Part shown: in pieces, positions 6,506-13,783 of the stretch
Layout: each line of letters starts with the position of its first letter
Position numbering within the stretch: position 1 is the first letter of the stretch
Source of the DNA: Phycisphaerae bacterium
GTDB lineage: Bacteria > Planctomycetota > Phycisphaerae > Sedimentisphaerales > UBA12454
DNA: 13,868 nt
Reading direction: 5' to 3'
NCBI GenBank assembly: GCA_028712345.1
Contig: JAQTQF010000019.1
Location: 1 to 13,868 of the forward strand
Notes under the pieces: generated by a model
Told to the model about the DNA's origin: nothing
The model's input: only the letters and a program-made list of their open reading frames with translations
Database searches by the model: none
Translations under genes and position numbers: made by a program

Positions 6506-8023
6506 TTAGAACATGGTCAATTGTTCTTGTTTATTGCACAACTTTGAATTTTCAAAACCGGTATAATTATTATCTTTTCCAAAGAAATCGGCAAGTTTAT
6601 TAATGCTGAGCATATTTAAAATTTCCAGCGTAATCGGTCGTTTGGCATCCCACCATATATAGGCGGAGTAAAATTCTTTTACGGCATCGGTGGATAACAA
6701 GTCATAAATTGCTTTTGCCTGTTCTTCAGATTTGCAGCTTAAAAAATAACAGGTATCGTCAAATACGACAGGTTTGCCTTCATAAGGGCCTACAAGACGG
6801 AATCTTATGCTTTTGTAGAAACCTGAAATGGCAATTTTCCAATCAGAAAAAGTGTAATCTCCCACGCCGAAAATAGAAAATTTCGGATTGTTTTTATAAA
6901 TTACGCTTGTTCGTTTGTCTAATAATTTTTCATTCTGCTGTATATATTGCCATGTTTTAGGAGCGCGATTTTTAATCCTATCCGTTGGTTCACCCACAAA
7001 AGACTGCGGCACTAACATATATCTGTTTATGGTTTTTATTTCGCCGTTTGCCAGGTCTGAACTCTTTAGCATTGGGAATAAATAATCATCTTCCAACTGA
7101 ATTTCTTCATTCAGAGCATTCTTATAATAGTCATCATGGCTTTTATGCAATTCCATAATTTTTGCGCAGTCATGCTTAATTCCAGACCTCCATCTCAAAG
7201 AGGTCTTTTCATCCCCAAAAAGATGTTTCCATTTTTCATACAATTGCAGATTTGCGATGAAGCGGCCTTTTTTAAAGGATGCCAGAATGCTATATTTATC
7301 AGAAAGGTCATTGTAGATTTCGCACTGAATCGGCTGATGTTGTTTTTTCAGATGAACGCACAGCAAACACGCATCAACAGCAACATCAAAATATTTTTTT
7401 GAGTCAATATTATATATTTTGCAGAGGTCAAAAGAGAGATGATTCTTATGGCTGTAAGATAGTATTTTTCGTGCAACGGAGGTCTTGCAAAGCATTGCAA
7501 GATAAGCATCGTGCCCTCTTAAATTTTCGAGCATGGTTATTATAATAGACTCAGAAATATCAAAATTTCCCTTTCCTGTGATGGCATCAAGGCCTTTGTG
7601 GTTTTGGAAATTTAATTTTTGCGGAAGATTTTTACCGCCGATGCTTCCAAGTCCTGAATTTGTTACCCAAGGAGGGTTGCCTATGACAAGAATCGGCTCC
7701 GGCATGGATTCAAGCTGTTTGTCCCATGAAAAAGTAAAAAAATCAGCCTGAATTATTTTGATATCCATTTTTTTGGTGAATGGACTAATTTTTTCAGTGG
7801 TATCAGCTAAATATTGTTCAGAGATATCAGTACCCAGATAGTATTTTACGGAGGGAAAAGTTTCTATTGCCGAAAGTATAAAGCTGCCCCTGCCGCAGGT
7901 CGGTTCTATAACGGATGATGGAAAAATATTATGCTCAAAGAGCAATTGACAGATTTTTTTTGTCAATTCCGGCGGAGTCTGCCAATCCCCGAATTCTATT
8001 TTTTTGTTTTTCCCGTTACTCAC
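6506..8023 (-). CDS. Type II DNA N6-adenine methyltransferase (gamma-type layout)
   Basis: Predicted modification enzyme of 505 aa that transfers a methyl group from S-adenosylmethionine to the exocyclic amine of adenine. Motif order fits the gamma class: motif X-like WQTPPEL (14-20), SAM-binding motif I EPTCGRGSF (40-48), an acidic GTDIS motif II-like segment (64-68), then catalytic motif IV NPPW (116-119). The long C-terminal half (about 250-505) has no motif I recognise and should hold the target recognition domain, comparable in position to TaqI/Eco57I-type enzymes. It starts with GTG at 8023, 2 bp after the endonuclease stop, with only a modest AGGG site upstream, so translation probably depends on the endonuclease gene. 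No fused nuclease domain is apparent. AT-rich compared with hisB and hisC, suggesting acquisition. The recognition sequence cannot be read from the protein. Confidence 0.88.
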   Translation of the reverse strand: MSNGKNKKIEFGDWQTPPELTKKICQLLFEHNIFPSSVIEPTCGRGSFILSAIETFPSVKYYLGTDISEQYLADTTEKISPFTKKMDIKIIQADFFTFSWDKQLESMPEPILVIGNPPWVTNSGLGSIGGKNLPQKLNFQNHKGLDAITGKGNFDISESIIITMLENLRGHDAYLAMLCKTSVARKILSYSHKNHLSFDLCKIYNIDSKKYFDVAVDACLLCVHLKKQHQPIQCEIYNDLSDKYSILASFKKGRFIANLQLYEKWKHLFGDEKTSLRWRSGIKHDCAKIMELHKSHDDYYKNALNEEIQLEDDYLFPMLKSSDLANGEIKTINRYMLVPQSFVGEPTDRIKNRAPKTWQYIQQNEKLLDKRTSVIYKNNPKFSIFGVGDYTFSDWKIAISGFYKSIRFRLVGPYEGKPVVFDDTCYFLSCKSEEQAKAIYDLLSTDAVKEFYSAYIWWDAKRPITLEILNMLSINKLADFFGKDNNYTGFENSKLCNKQEQLTMF

Positions 8024-8025
8024 CG

Positions 8026-8685
8026 CTAATGAACCCTAAGAATACCGTTTACTTTGCCGGCTTTTTCAATAATTCGATTATACTGAAGTCTCCATTGAAG
8101 GGCGTTTGAAATAGTCAGATAGCCGATTTCAGGAGGGCTTTTAAGAATATCTTTAGCTATTTTTTCAGCTTCGATTTCATCCATTGGCAGCATACGCTCA
8201 TGCAAAAAAGCCACGATATCATCAGAGTTGCCTTGATTTTCTATTATCTTTCGCAAGCCGGTTGTAGTTTGATAATCACCTGTCCTGCTTTTTTCGATAA
8301 AGACGCTGTGCAGAATATTGAGACGACCTGTTTTGGTCTTCTCATTATCTGTTTTATCGTAAACGAACACGAGAAGCGAATAGCCCAGACCAAAAATCTT
8401 TTGGCGGGCGGATTTATATGGACATGACGACTGCGGCTGTTTGATGCTTGTAACTTTCATATCCACGCCAATATCAGGAAAATCAATTCCGGACGCTGAA
8501 TTACCTGCCGAAAAATCGTATTTAGACAAGAGATATTTCTTGAACTTATGCTCAAAATAAGTTCCTACTGCCTTGCCGTCTGTAACGCCGAATAAAGAAG
8601 GGGCATTGTGTTTAGACTCGGATTTCGCAAAGAAACACGCCTCCTTGCAAAGTTTCTCTATGTCTAATATATTTTTAATACTCAT
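8026..8685 (-). CDS. Predicted type II restriction endonuclease
   Basis: 219-aa protein whose role I infer from its partner methyltransferase and from a nuclease-like core; I do not recognise a named enzyme. Residues 39-77 contain Glu45 in GTYFEHKF and then GIDFPD (66-71) followed by Asp75-Met-Lys77, a plausible PD-(D/E)XK active site with Asp75 and Lys77 as the (D/E)XK pair. A polar SIKQPQSSCPYKSARQK stretch (80-96) and a hydrophobic core strand GYSLLVFVYDK (101-111) follow. The C-terminus has a notable ISNALQWRLQYNRII segment (about 197-211), aromatic and basic, possibly for DNA contacts. The ATG lies 3 bp after the hisC stop without a strong Shine-Dalgarno site. No controller (C) protein gene is present. 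An alternative is another DNA-binding or nuclease role linked to the methyltransferase. Confidence 0.75.
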   Translation of the reverse strand: MSIKNILDIEKLCKEACFFAKSESKHNAPSLFGVTDGKAVGTYFEHKFKKYLLSKYDFSAGNSASGIDFPDIGVDMKVTSIKQPQSSCPYKSARQKIFGLGYSLLVFVYDKTDNEKTKTGRLNILHSVFIEKSRTGDYQTTTGLRKIIENQGNSDDIVAFLHERMLPMDEIEAEKIAKDILKSPPEIGYLTISNALQWRLQYNRIIEKAGKVNGILRVH

Positions 8686-8688
8686 ATA

Positions 8689-9747
8689 TTATCCGGCCTG
8701 GGAGATTATTTCTTTTAACGCATTGATAAGTTTATCGTTCTGCTCGGCTGTGCCGACGGTAATTCTCAATTTGTCCTTAATATCCGGATATGCCCAGTAA
8801 CGGACATATATATTTTTGCCCTTGAGCTTTTCATAAATATCCATCGCCCGCTGTTTTGTATATTTTGCGAAGAGGAAATTTGCCCGGCTTGGATAAACCT
8901 CAAATCCCAAATCAGTTAATTGGCCGGTCAGTCTTTTTCGCTCCTTTTTTATTTTTTCGATATTTTTTTTGAAATACCCCTGGTCTTTTATCGCAGCGGT
9001 TGCCGCGGCAATAGCAATCGCATCGGCGTTATAAGAATCTTTGACTTTATTAAGGCCTTTAATCAGGCTTTCGTTTGCGATACCGAATCCGAACCGCAGA
9101 CCGGCAAGAGAATAGCCCTTGCTCATCGAGCGGAGAATAATCACATTCTCATATTTTTTCACAAGCTCAACGCAGGTTTCCTCCGCAAAGTCAACATACG
9201 CTTCGTCAATCAGCAGAACGCTTTTTCCTTTCAGTTCCTCGGCAAGCTGAGCCAGTTCCTCTTTCGGAATAACCGTTCCGCTTGGTGCGTTCGGATTGCA
9301 GACGATTGTCAGGACTGCTTCAGCCGAGACAAGTTTTGCAGGCAGATTGAATTCGTTATCAAATGGAATTTCGATGGCAGGGCAGTTTTGCATCTTCGCC
9401 AAAACCGGATAAAGAGAATATGTCGGTACCGGATATGCAAGCGGATGATTCTCATCGCAAAACGCTCTTACCGCCATATTTAAAAGTTCATCTCCGCCGT
9501 TGACGCAAATAATATTTTCCGCGCTGAGGCCAAGAATTTCCGCCGCGGCGTCTCTGAACGCATCTGCCGCCGGTGCGGGATATCTTCTCAATTGCTCAGC
9601 CGTGATGTTTTTTATTGCCCGCAGAACTTCGGGACTGGCCGGATATGGATTTTCATTGGTATTGAGTTTGACTACCTCGGGGTCTTTAGGCTGAAAGCCC
9701 GGCTCATAACCTGCCATTTTTTCTATATTTTCACGGAAATAGCTCAT
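8689..9747 (-). CDS. hisC: Histidinol-phosphate aminotransferase
   Basis: PLP-dependent fold-type I aminotransferase (352 aa) that converts imidazole acetol phosphate and glutamate to histidinol phosphate. Recognisable parts: substrate-side LNTNENPYP (28-36), NPNAPSG (151-157), PLP-contacting Asp181 in LLIDEAYVDF, Schiff-base Lys210 in RSMSKGYSLAGLRFG, and the C-terminal arginine region KLRITVGT. Length is normal. The ATG at 9747 has no Shine-Dalgarno site; instead a consensus TATAAT ends 8 nt upstream, so the mRNA may be leaderless. The stop is only 3 bp from the next ATG (the endonuclease). Some HisC-like proteins also act on aromatic amino acids; proximity to hisB supports histidine synthesis. 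Confidence 0.96.
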   Translation of the reverse strand: MSYFRENIEKMAGYEPGFQPKDPEVVKLNTNENPYPASPEVLRAIKNITAEQLRRYPAPAADAFRDAAAEILGLSAENIICVNGGDELLNMAVRAFCDENHPLAYPVPTYSLYPVLAKMQNCPAIEIPFDNEFNLPAKLVSAEAVLTIVCNPNAPSGTVIPKEELAQLAEELKGKSVLLIDEAYVDFAEETCVELVKKYENVIILRSMSKGYSLAGLRFGFGIANESLIKGLNKVKDSYNADAIAIAAATAAIKDQGYFKKNIEKIKKERKRLTGQLTDLGFEVYPSRANFLFAKYTKQRAMDIYEKLKGKNIYVRYWAYPDIKDKLRITVGTAEQNDKLINALKEIISQAG

Positions 9748-9755
9748 AAACAGGG

Positions 9756-9784
9756 ATTATACGATGAAAAATACCAATTGCAAA
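9756..9784 (-). promoter_or_regulatory. Candidate sigma70-type promoter of hisC
   Basis: On the minus strand TTTGCA, 17 nt, TATAAT: a perfect -10 hexamer (9756-9761) and a 4/6 -35 (9779-9784) at ideal spacing. Only 8 nt separate the -10 from the hisC ATG, so transcription would begin at or next to the start codon. It sits in the 75-bp accD-hisC gap, where I see no terminator. Confidence 0.5.
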
Positions 9785-9822
9785 GAACGATTTGTGTGGT
9801 TTTTTGCTGTTTTTGCAGGCTG

Positions 9823-10677
9823 CTAAGCCGGATTTTTACCGCAGTAATCTATGATTCTCGCTATTTCGCTCCTCATATCCCTGCGGTGCACAATCATATC
9901 GATAAAGCCGTGCTCCAGCAGGAATTCCGCTCTTTGAAATCCTTCGGGCAACTCAACCTTAATCGTTTCATAAATCGTCCTCGGCCCGGCAAAACCAATC
10001 AGCGCCTGCGGCTCGGCTATAATAACATCGCCCAGCATCGCGAAACTTGCCGTCACACCTCCGGTGGTAGGGTCTGTAAGAAGGGATATAAAAAGTCCGC
10101 CGCTGTCGTCTAATTTTGCCAGAGCAGCGCTGGTCTTTGCCATCTGTCCCAGCGAGACAACGCCTTCGTGCATCCTTGCTCCGCCTGATGAACTTACCAC
10201 TATCAAAGGCAGAGAATCCTCAATCGCTTTCTCGATGGCCGTGCTCAATTTCTCGCCGACAACCGCACCCATCGAACCGCCTAAGAAATTAAAATCCATC
10301 ACCGCCAGCATTACCGGCCTGCCCTTGATAAAGGCCTTTCCGACAAGAATCGCCTCTTTGCCCGCGGCGGTTTTCTCGGCGGCCTTGGCCCGTTCCTTAT
10401 ATTTGGTGCCCCTGTAAGAAAAGCTCAGCGGGTCGGAGGTAACCATATCGGCCAAGAACTGTTCAAATGTGCCTTCGTCGGCGAGATATTTGATCCGTGC
10501 CTCTGCTCCGATTCGGAAATGATAATTGCATTGTGGACAGACATCGAGATTTTCCGTCACTTTTTTCTTAAAGAGCGTCTGCTCACAGCCCGGACATTTG
10601 AGCCACAGTCCCGCCGGCATCTCTTTCTTCGGCTTTAAGCTAAAGCCGTCCCATTGTGATTCTGCTTTTTTGGCCAT
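9823..10677 (-). CDS. accD: Acetyl-CoA carboxylase carboxyltransferase subunit beta
   Basis: Beta subunit of the carboxyltransferase that moves the carboxyl group from biotin to acetyl-CoA, giving malonyl-CoA for fatty acid synthesis. 284 aa, normal length. The N-terminal four-cysteine zinc ribbon is intact: Cys28, Cys31, Cys47 and Cys50 (CPGC ... CPQC). The crotonase-like catalytic domain shows GGSMGAVVGEK (133-143), SSSGGARMHEG (162-172) and TDPTTGGV (201-208), with AEPQALIGFAGPR near the acetyl-CoA site. The partner accA is not in the window. The ATG at 10677 has only a poor ribosome site, and a palindromic repeat begins 9 bp upstream. Confidence 0.97.
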   Translation of the reverse strand: MAKKAESQWDGFSLKPKKEMPAGLWLKCPGCEQTLFKKKVTENLDVCPQCNYHFRIGAEARIKYLADEGTFEQFLADMVTSDPLSFSYRGTKYKERAKAAEKTAAGKEAILVGKAFIKGRPVMLAVMDFNFLGGSMGAVVGEKLSTAIEKAIEDSLPLIVVSSSGGARMHEGVVSLGQMAKTSAALAKLDDSGGLFISLLTDPTTGGVTASFAMLGDVIIAEPQALIGFAGPRTIYETIKVELPEGFQRAEFLLEHGFIDMIVHRRDMRSEIARIIDYCGKNPA

Positions 10678-10685
10678 ATTCCAGC

Positions 10686-10751
10686 TGTCATTCCCGCGAA
10701 CTTTAAGATGTCATTCCCGCGAAATTTATCCCCAAGGGAGCGGGAATCCAT
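10686..10751. repeat. Palindromic GGGAAT-type intergenic repeat, copy 2 (upstream of accD)
   Basis: Contains tgtcattcccgcgaa twice (10686-10700 and 10709-10723) and the inverted half gggagcgggaatccat (10736-10751). Bases 10713-10720 (attcccgc) pair with 10740-10747 (gcgggaat) across a 19-nt loop. The 16-base core 10736-10751 is identical to 2862-2877 between ruvC and ruvA. It appears to be one full element plus an extra half copy next to the accD start. Confidence 0.7.
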
Positions 10752-10776
10752 ATACTAAATACCAAATATTTTTCAA
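10749..10776 (-). promoter_or_regulatory. Weak candidate promoter upstream of accD
   Basis: TTGAAA (10771-10776), 16 nt, TATATG (10749-10754) on the minus strand. The -35 matches 5/6 and the -10 only 4/6, and the -10 overlaps the end of the repeat. A second possibility is an extended -10, TGGTAGAAT (TAGAAT at 10785-10790), lacking a -35. Either would give accD its own transcript apart from rpe; read-through is equally possible since I see no terminator after rpe. Confidence 0.25.
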
Positions 10777-10816
10777 TTGGGGGGATTCTACCAGAAATTT
10801 TCGTTAAAATCGAGGA

Positions 10817-11488
10817 TTATTTGCAGGCTTTTCTGATTGCCTCAATCGCCGCTAACCTGTCAGGCTTGCCGAAAATCCCGTTTCCGGCAACGAGAGTATC
10901 AGCTCCCATCCCGACAACCATTCCAGCGGTATCGGCATCGATTCCGCCATCTACCTCGATTCTGATATCGGGACCGACGATTTGACGAATCGGCTTTATC
11001 TTTTTGGCCGCCTCGGCAATAAAGCTCTGGCCGCCAAAACCCGGATGAACCGTCATAACTAAAATCATCTCCGCCAGCGGAGCATACTTTTCAATTTTTT
11101 TGACCGGCGTTTCAGGGTTAAGACACAACCCCGCAGTTACGCCCCAATCGTGCAGTTTTTTGATAAAATCTGCCGGCTGCGGCACGACTTCTATATGAAA
11201 GGTTATATTGTTTGTTCCTGCCGCGATGAAGGCCTGGGCGTATTTTTCCGGCTCGCTTATCATAAGATGGCTGTCGAAAAACAGCTTTGAGTGTTTGCGA
11301 ATTTTGGCGATAACCGCCGGGCCGATAGTAAGGTTCGGCACGAAATGGCCATCCATAATATCTAAATGGAGCATATTCACCCCGGCCTTTTCGACCTGTG
11401 CTATTTCATCGGCCAAATTCGCGAAATCGGCGCTGAGAATCGACGGTGCAATCTCAGTCGTCCCTGCTTGTGGTAATGTCCTTTTCAT
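10817..11488 (-). CDS. rpe: Ribulose-phosphate 3-epimerase
   Basis: Interconverts ribulose 5-phosphate and xylulose 5-phosphate in the pentose phosphate pathway. TIM-barrel enzyme of 223 aa, typical length. Family blocks in order: APSILSADFANL (14-25), metal and catalytic residues His41 and Asp43 in LHLDIMDGHFVPN, His74 in DSHLMI, VHPGFGGQSF, and the catalytic Asp in IEVDGGID. The ATG at 11488 adds about a dozen residues (MKRTLPQAGTTE) before the conserved block, which is acceptable. It is isolated from pgk by a strong terminator, so it needs its own promoter in the AT-rich 11489-11597 stretch; I see only weak candidates there. Confidence 0.97.
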   Translation of the reverse strand: MKRTLPQAGTTEIAPSILSADFANLADEIAQVEKAGVNMLHLDIMDGHFVPNLTIGPAVIAKIRKHSKLFFDSHLMISEPEKYAQAFIAAGTNNITFHIEVVPQPADFIKKLHDWGVTAGLCLNPETPVKKIEKYAPLAEMILVMTVHPGFGGQSFIAEAAKKIKPIRQIVGPDIRIEVDGGIDADTAGMVVGMGADTLVAGNGIFGKPDRLAAIEAIRKACK

Positions 11489-11597
11489 ACAGGCCTTAAT
11501 TAACCATAGATTGGCACGAATTTCAAAAATATTTTTTAATTTTAAAACTGCTTCAAATCAGATTAGCGAAGTTTCATGTTAATGACAAATTGAAGGC

Positions 11598-11628
11598 AAA
11601 AAAGACCGTTGGGGAACCAACGGCCTTT
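11598..11628 (-). terminator. Intrinsic terminator of pgk
   Basis: On the minus strand GGCCGTTGG, loop TTCC, CCAACGGTC, then TTTTTT: a 9-bp stem (one G-U pair) flanked by A-U pairs and followed by a U-run. It lies 28 bp after the pgk stop and separates the ndk-pgk unit from rpe. Confidence 0.9.
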
Positions 11629-11655
11629 AATTCGGTTTATTGTATTCTGTTTTTA

Positions 11656-12897
11656 CTATTTTTCATCAAGTATTTCGATACACTTGAAGGGTTTGCCTTC
11701 CATAAATTCAAGGCTTGCTCCGCCGCCGGTTGAGACATGGGTTACCTTGTCCGACAATTTCATTTTCTTGATGGCGCTTGCGCTGTCGCCGCCGCCGATG
11801 ATACTCTTTGCGCCATTTTTCTGTGTGGCATTGGCAACCGCCTGCGCGACGGCTTTTGTGCCCTCGTCAAACGGCTTCATCTCGAATACGCCCATCGGGC
11901 CGTTCCAGACAACCGTTTTGGCGTCCGCCAGTTTTTCGATAAACAGCTTTTGCGAAGCAGGGCCGATATCCAGTCCCAGCCAGCCATCAGGAATATCGCC
12001 GGTAACAACCTTATTCTCCGCGTTTTCTTTAAATTCACTGGCGATTACATCGTCCACCGGCAGAATCAATTCGCAATTTGCCGCCTTTGCTTTGCCGAAC
12101 AGCTCTTTTGCTTTTTCAATAAAATCATCTTCGCACAGGCTCTTGCCGATTTTCCTTCCCTGTGCCTTGAAGAATGTATAGGCCATCGCGCCGCCGATGA
12201 GAATTCTATCGACTTTCGTCAGGAGGTTTTCGATAACAGCTAATTTATCTGAAACTTTTGCTCCGCCTAAAATCGCCACAAAAGGCCGAACCGGATTATT
12301 AATCGTATCGCCGAGGAATTTCAGTTCCCTTTCGATAAGAAAACCCACTACTTTGGGCTTATCGCCCATAAGCTGCGGGACGGTCAGCATCGATGCGTTG
12401 TCGCGGTGTGCAGTGCCAAAAGCGTCATCGACATAAACATCGCCAAGTTCGGCAATCTGTCTTGCGAAATCGTCTTTTTCCTTGCGAAGAGCAGGGTCGT
12501 CCTTTGCCTTTTTATCTTTGATTTCTTCCGCCTTATAAAAACGAACATTCTCCAAAAGCAAGATATCGCCGTCTTTTAATGCAGCCGCTTTGGCTTTTAC
12601 ATCAGCCCCGATGCAGTCATCGGCAAAGACTACGGGCTTGCCCAAAAGTTCCGACAGCCTTTTTGCTACCGGCTTCATTGTGAATTCAATTTTCTTTTCT
12701 CCTTTTGGTCTTCCAAGATGGCTCATCAAAATAACCCTGCCGCCTTTTTCAACGATTGTCTTGATCGTCGGCAGCGCCATTACAATACGGTTATCGGAAG
12801 TGATATTACCCTCATCGTCGATGGGGACATTGAAATCGACCCGCATCAAAACCCTCTTACCCTTTACTTCAATGTCCGCTACTGTTTTTTTTGCCAT
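11656..12897 (-). CDS. pgk: Phosphoglycerate kinase
   Basis: Glycolytic kinase that makes ATP from 1,3-bisphosphoglycerate and ADP, or the reverse in gluconeogenesis. 413 aa from the ATG at 12897. I prefer it to an in-frame GTG at 12918 because the protein then opens MAKKTVADIEVKGKRVLMR and a good AGAAAGGGA site lies 7 nt upstream. Motifs: RVDFNVP, SHLGRPKG (substrate-binding His and Arg), the hinge-side ILGGAKVSDK, NGPMGVFE in the nucleotide-binding domain, GGGDSA, and the C-terminal STGGGASLEF. An expanded charged segment (KAEEIKDKKAKDD...) replaces a shorter loop of other bacteria. It follows ndk closely and ends at a strong terminator; the preceding gene for GAPDH makes its substrate. Confidence 0.97.
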   Translation of the reverse strand: MAKKTVADIEVKGKRVLMRVDFNVPIDDEGNITSDNRIVMALPTIKTIVEKGGRVILMSHLGRPKGEKKIEFTMKPVAKRLSELLGKPVVFADDCIGADVKAKAAALKDGDILLLENVRFYKAEEIKDKKAKDDPALRKEKDDFARQIAELGDVYVDDAFGTAHRDNASMLTVPQLMGDKPKVVGFLIERELKFLGDTINNPVRPFVAILGGAKVSDKLAVIENLLTKVDRILIGGAMAYTFFKAQGRKIGKSLCEDDFIEKAKELFGKAKAANCELILPVDDVIASEFKENAENKVVTGDIPDGWLGLDIGPASQKLFIEKLADAKTVVWNGPMGVFEMKPFDEGTKAVAQAVANATQKNGAKSIIGGGDSASAIKKMKLSDKVTHVSTGGGASLEFMEGKPFKCIEILDEK

Positions 12898-12904
12898 AAT
12901 GGTA

Positions 12905-12913
12905 TCCCTTTCT
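12905..12913 (-). promoter_or_regulatory. Ribosome binding site of pgk
   Basis: AGAAAGGGA on the minus strand, 7 nt upstream of the ATG at 12897. It decides that start against the GTG at 12918. Confidence 0.6.
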
Positions 12914-12927
12914 TTCACGAGTATGCT

Positions 12928-13665
12928 TTACAGTTTAGCTCTATTTATAAGATATTTCGCTGCAACTGTATTTAGTCTGCCTTTTGTGCATTTGCTGCCG
13001 TCATAGCTCTGGAGTATCTCAAGGTCGGTTTTCCATACCAAATCGCCCGGAGCCAGCAAAAACAGGCTGCCTTGTTCGTATGTCTCAAAAAGCTGTCCAT
13101 CTTTATAGTAATAATGTGTGGGGCATATCTCGGTAGGGTAGGCCCGCATCATTGGCGGAATGTCGTGCGGCAAAAACCAGAGCTTAATTTCCCGCTCAGC
13201 CTCTTCGGTTGTTGCCGAGGTATGAATTAAATTATCCATCCTGTCACTGATAACCTTGCCGTCCGCGTCTTTAACCGGCACAACTGTGCCGAGAGCCCTG
13301 ATACAGCCGGGTCTTTCTTCCCGTGCTTTGTGGGGATTCGTCGGGCCTGCTAATGTCCTTATATTATCAAGAACGCCTGCGCCCTGATAAACAATCGCTA
13401 TAACTCTTCTTTTCCATTTGTTTTCATCGGTATAATGAACCCTGCCGGTTATATAATCGAGCAGGGATTCGTAAAACGGTTTACCCTTGTGCTCGTCATA
13501 GTGTTCTTCAGCCAGAAATCTCGACACATTTACCACCTTTGCGGCGGCAAAACGAGCCCCTGTGTGAAATTCTGATAACTGTGAAAATATAAATCCCGTA
13601 ATTGAATTCTTAAGCGCGTCCGGTTTAATAAGAACGAGCGTCTGTTCGAGCTGCTTTTCATTCAT
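12928..13665 (-). CDS. ndk: Nucleoside diphosphate kinase, long form with C-terminal extension
   Basis: Predicted to transfer the gamma phosphate between nucleoside triphosphates and diphosphates through a phosphohistidine. NDK signatures: TLVLIKPDAL with Lys14 (9-18), EEHYDEHKGKPFY (53-65), Arg103, GPTNP (107-111), RPGCIRA (118-124), and the active-site His148 in NLIHTSATTEEAEREI. It is 245 aa, where usual bacterial enzymes have about 140. The additions are a charged insert around 75-88, an insert of about a dozen residues before the active site (127-142), and an extension of some 80 residues (165-245) without a motif I recognise. The active-site box is HTSAT rather than the usual HGSDS. An AAGGA site 9 nt upstream supports the ATG. 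Catalytic residues appear intact, so I expect activity, but the extension may give a different oligomer or role. Confidence 0.88.
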   Translation of the reverse strand: MNEKQLEQTLVLIKPDALKNSITGFIFSQLSEFHTGARFAAAKVVNVSRFLAEEHYDEHKGKPFYESLLDYITGRVHYTDENKWKRRVIAIVYQGAGVLDNIRTLAGPTNPHKAREERPGCIRALGTVVPVKDADGKVISDRMDNLIHTSATTEEAEREIKLWFLPHDIPPMMRAYPTEICPTHYYYKDGQLFETYEQGSLFLLAPGDLVWKTDLEILQSYDGSKCTKGRLNTVAAKYLINRAKL

Positions 13666-13696
13666 AATCCAGTATCCTTATGTATCCCCAAAATCC

Positions 13697-13723
13697 GTTA
13701 TATAAATTGGCATTAGTTTTCAA
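13697..13723 (-). promoter_or_regulatory. Candidate promoter of ndk-pgk
   Basis: TTGAAA (13718-13723, 5/6), 15 nt, TATAAC (13697-13702, 5/6) on the minus strand, between the GAPDH terminator and ndk. Spacing is shorter than ideal. The expected transcript would start about 25 nt before the ndk ATG, leaving room for the AAGGA ribosome site. Confidence 0.4.
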
Positions 13724-13743
13724 AGGTTGAGACTATCCGATTC

Positions 13744-13777
13744 AAAAAAAGCTCCTGGTTTTATGCCAGGAGCTTTC
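13744..13777 (-). terminator. Intrinsic terminator of the GAPDH gene
   Basis: On the minus strand AAAGCTCCTGG, loop CATAAAA, CCAGGAGCTTT followed by a T-run: an 11-bp perfect stem, located 7 bp after the GAPDH stop codon. Confidence 0.92.
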
Positions 13778-13783
13778 TCAATT

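Noticed and set aside
9790..9825. Terminator after accD
   Set aside because: Only weak, interrupted GC pairing is present with no clean stem followed by a U-run.
11494..11525. TTGAAA, 17 nt, TTAATT as an rpe promoter
   Set aside because: The -10 matches only 3/6. A promoter must exist in this region because of the pgk terminator, but I cannot place it.
11609..12181. 190-codon plus-strand open frame opposite pgk
   Set aside because: Begins in the pgk terminator and runs antisense to conserved PGK motifs; no supporting features.
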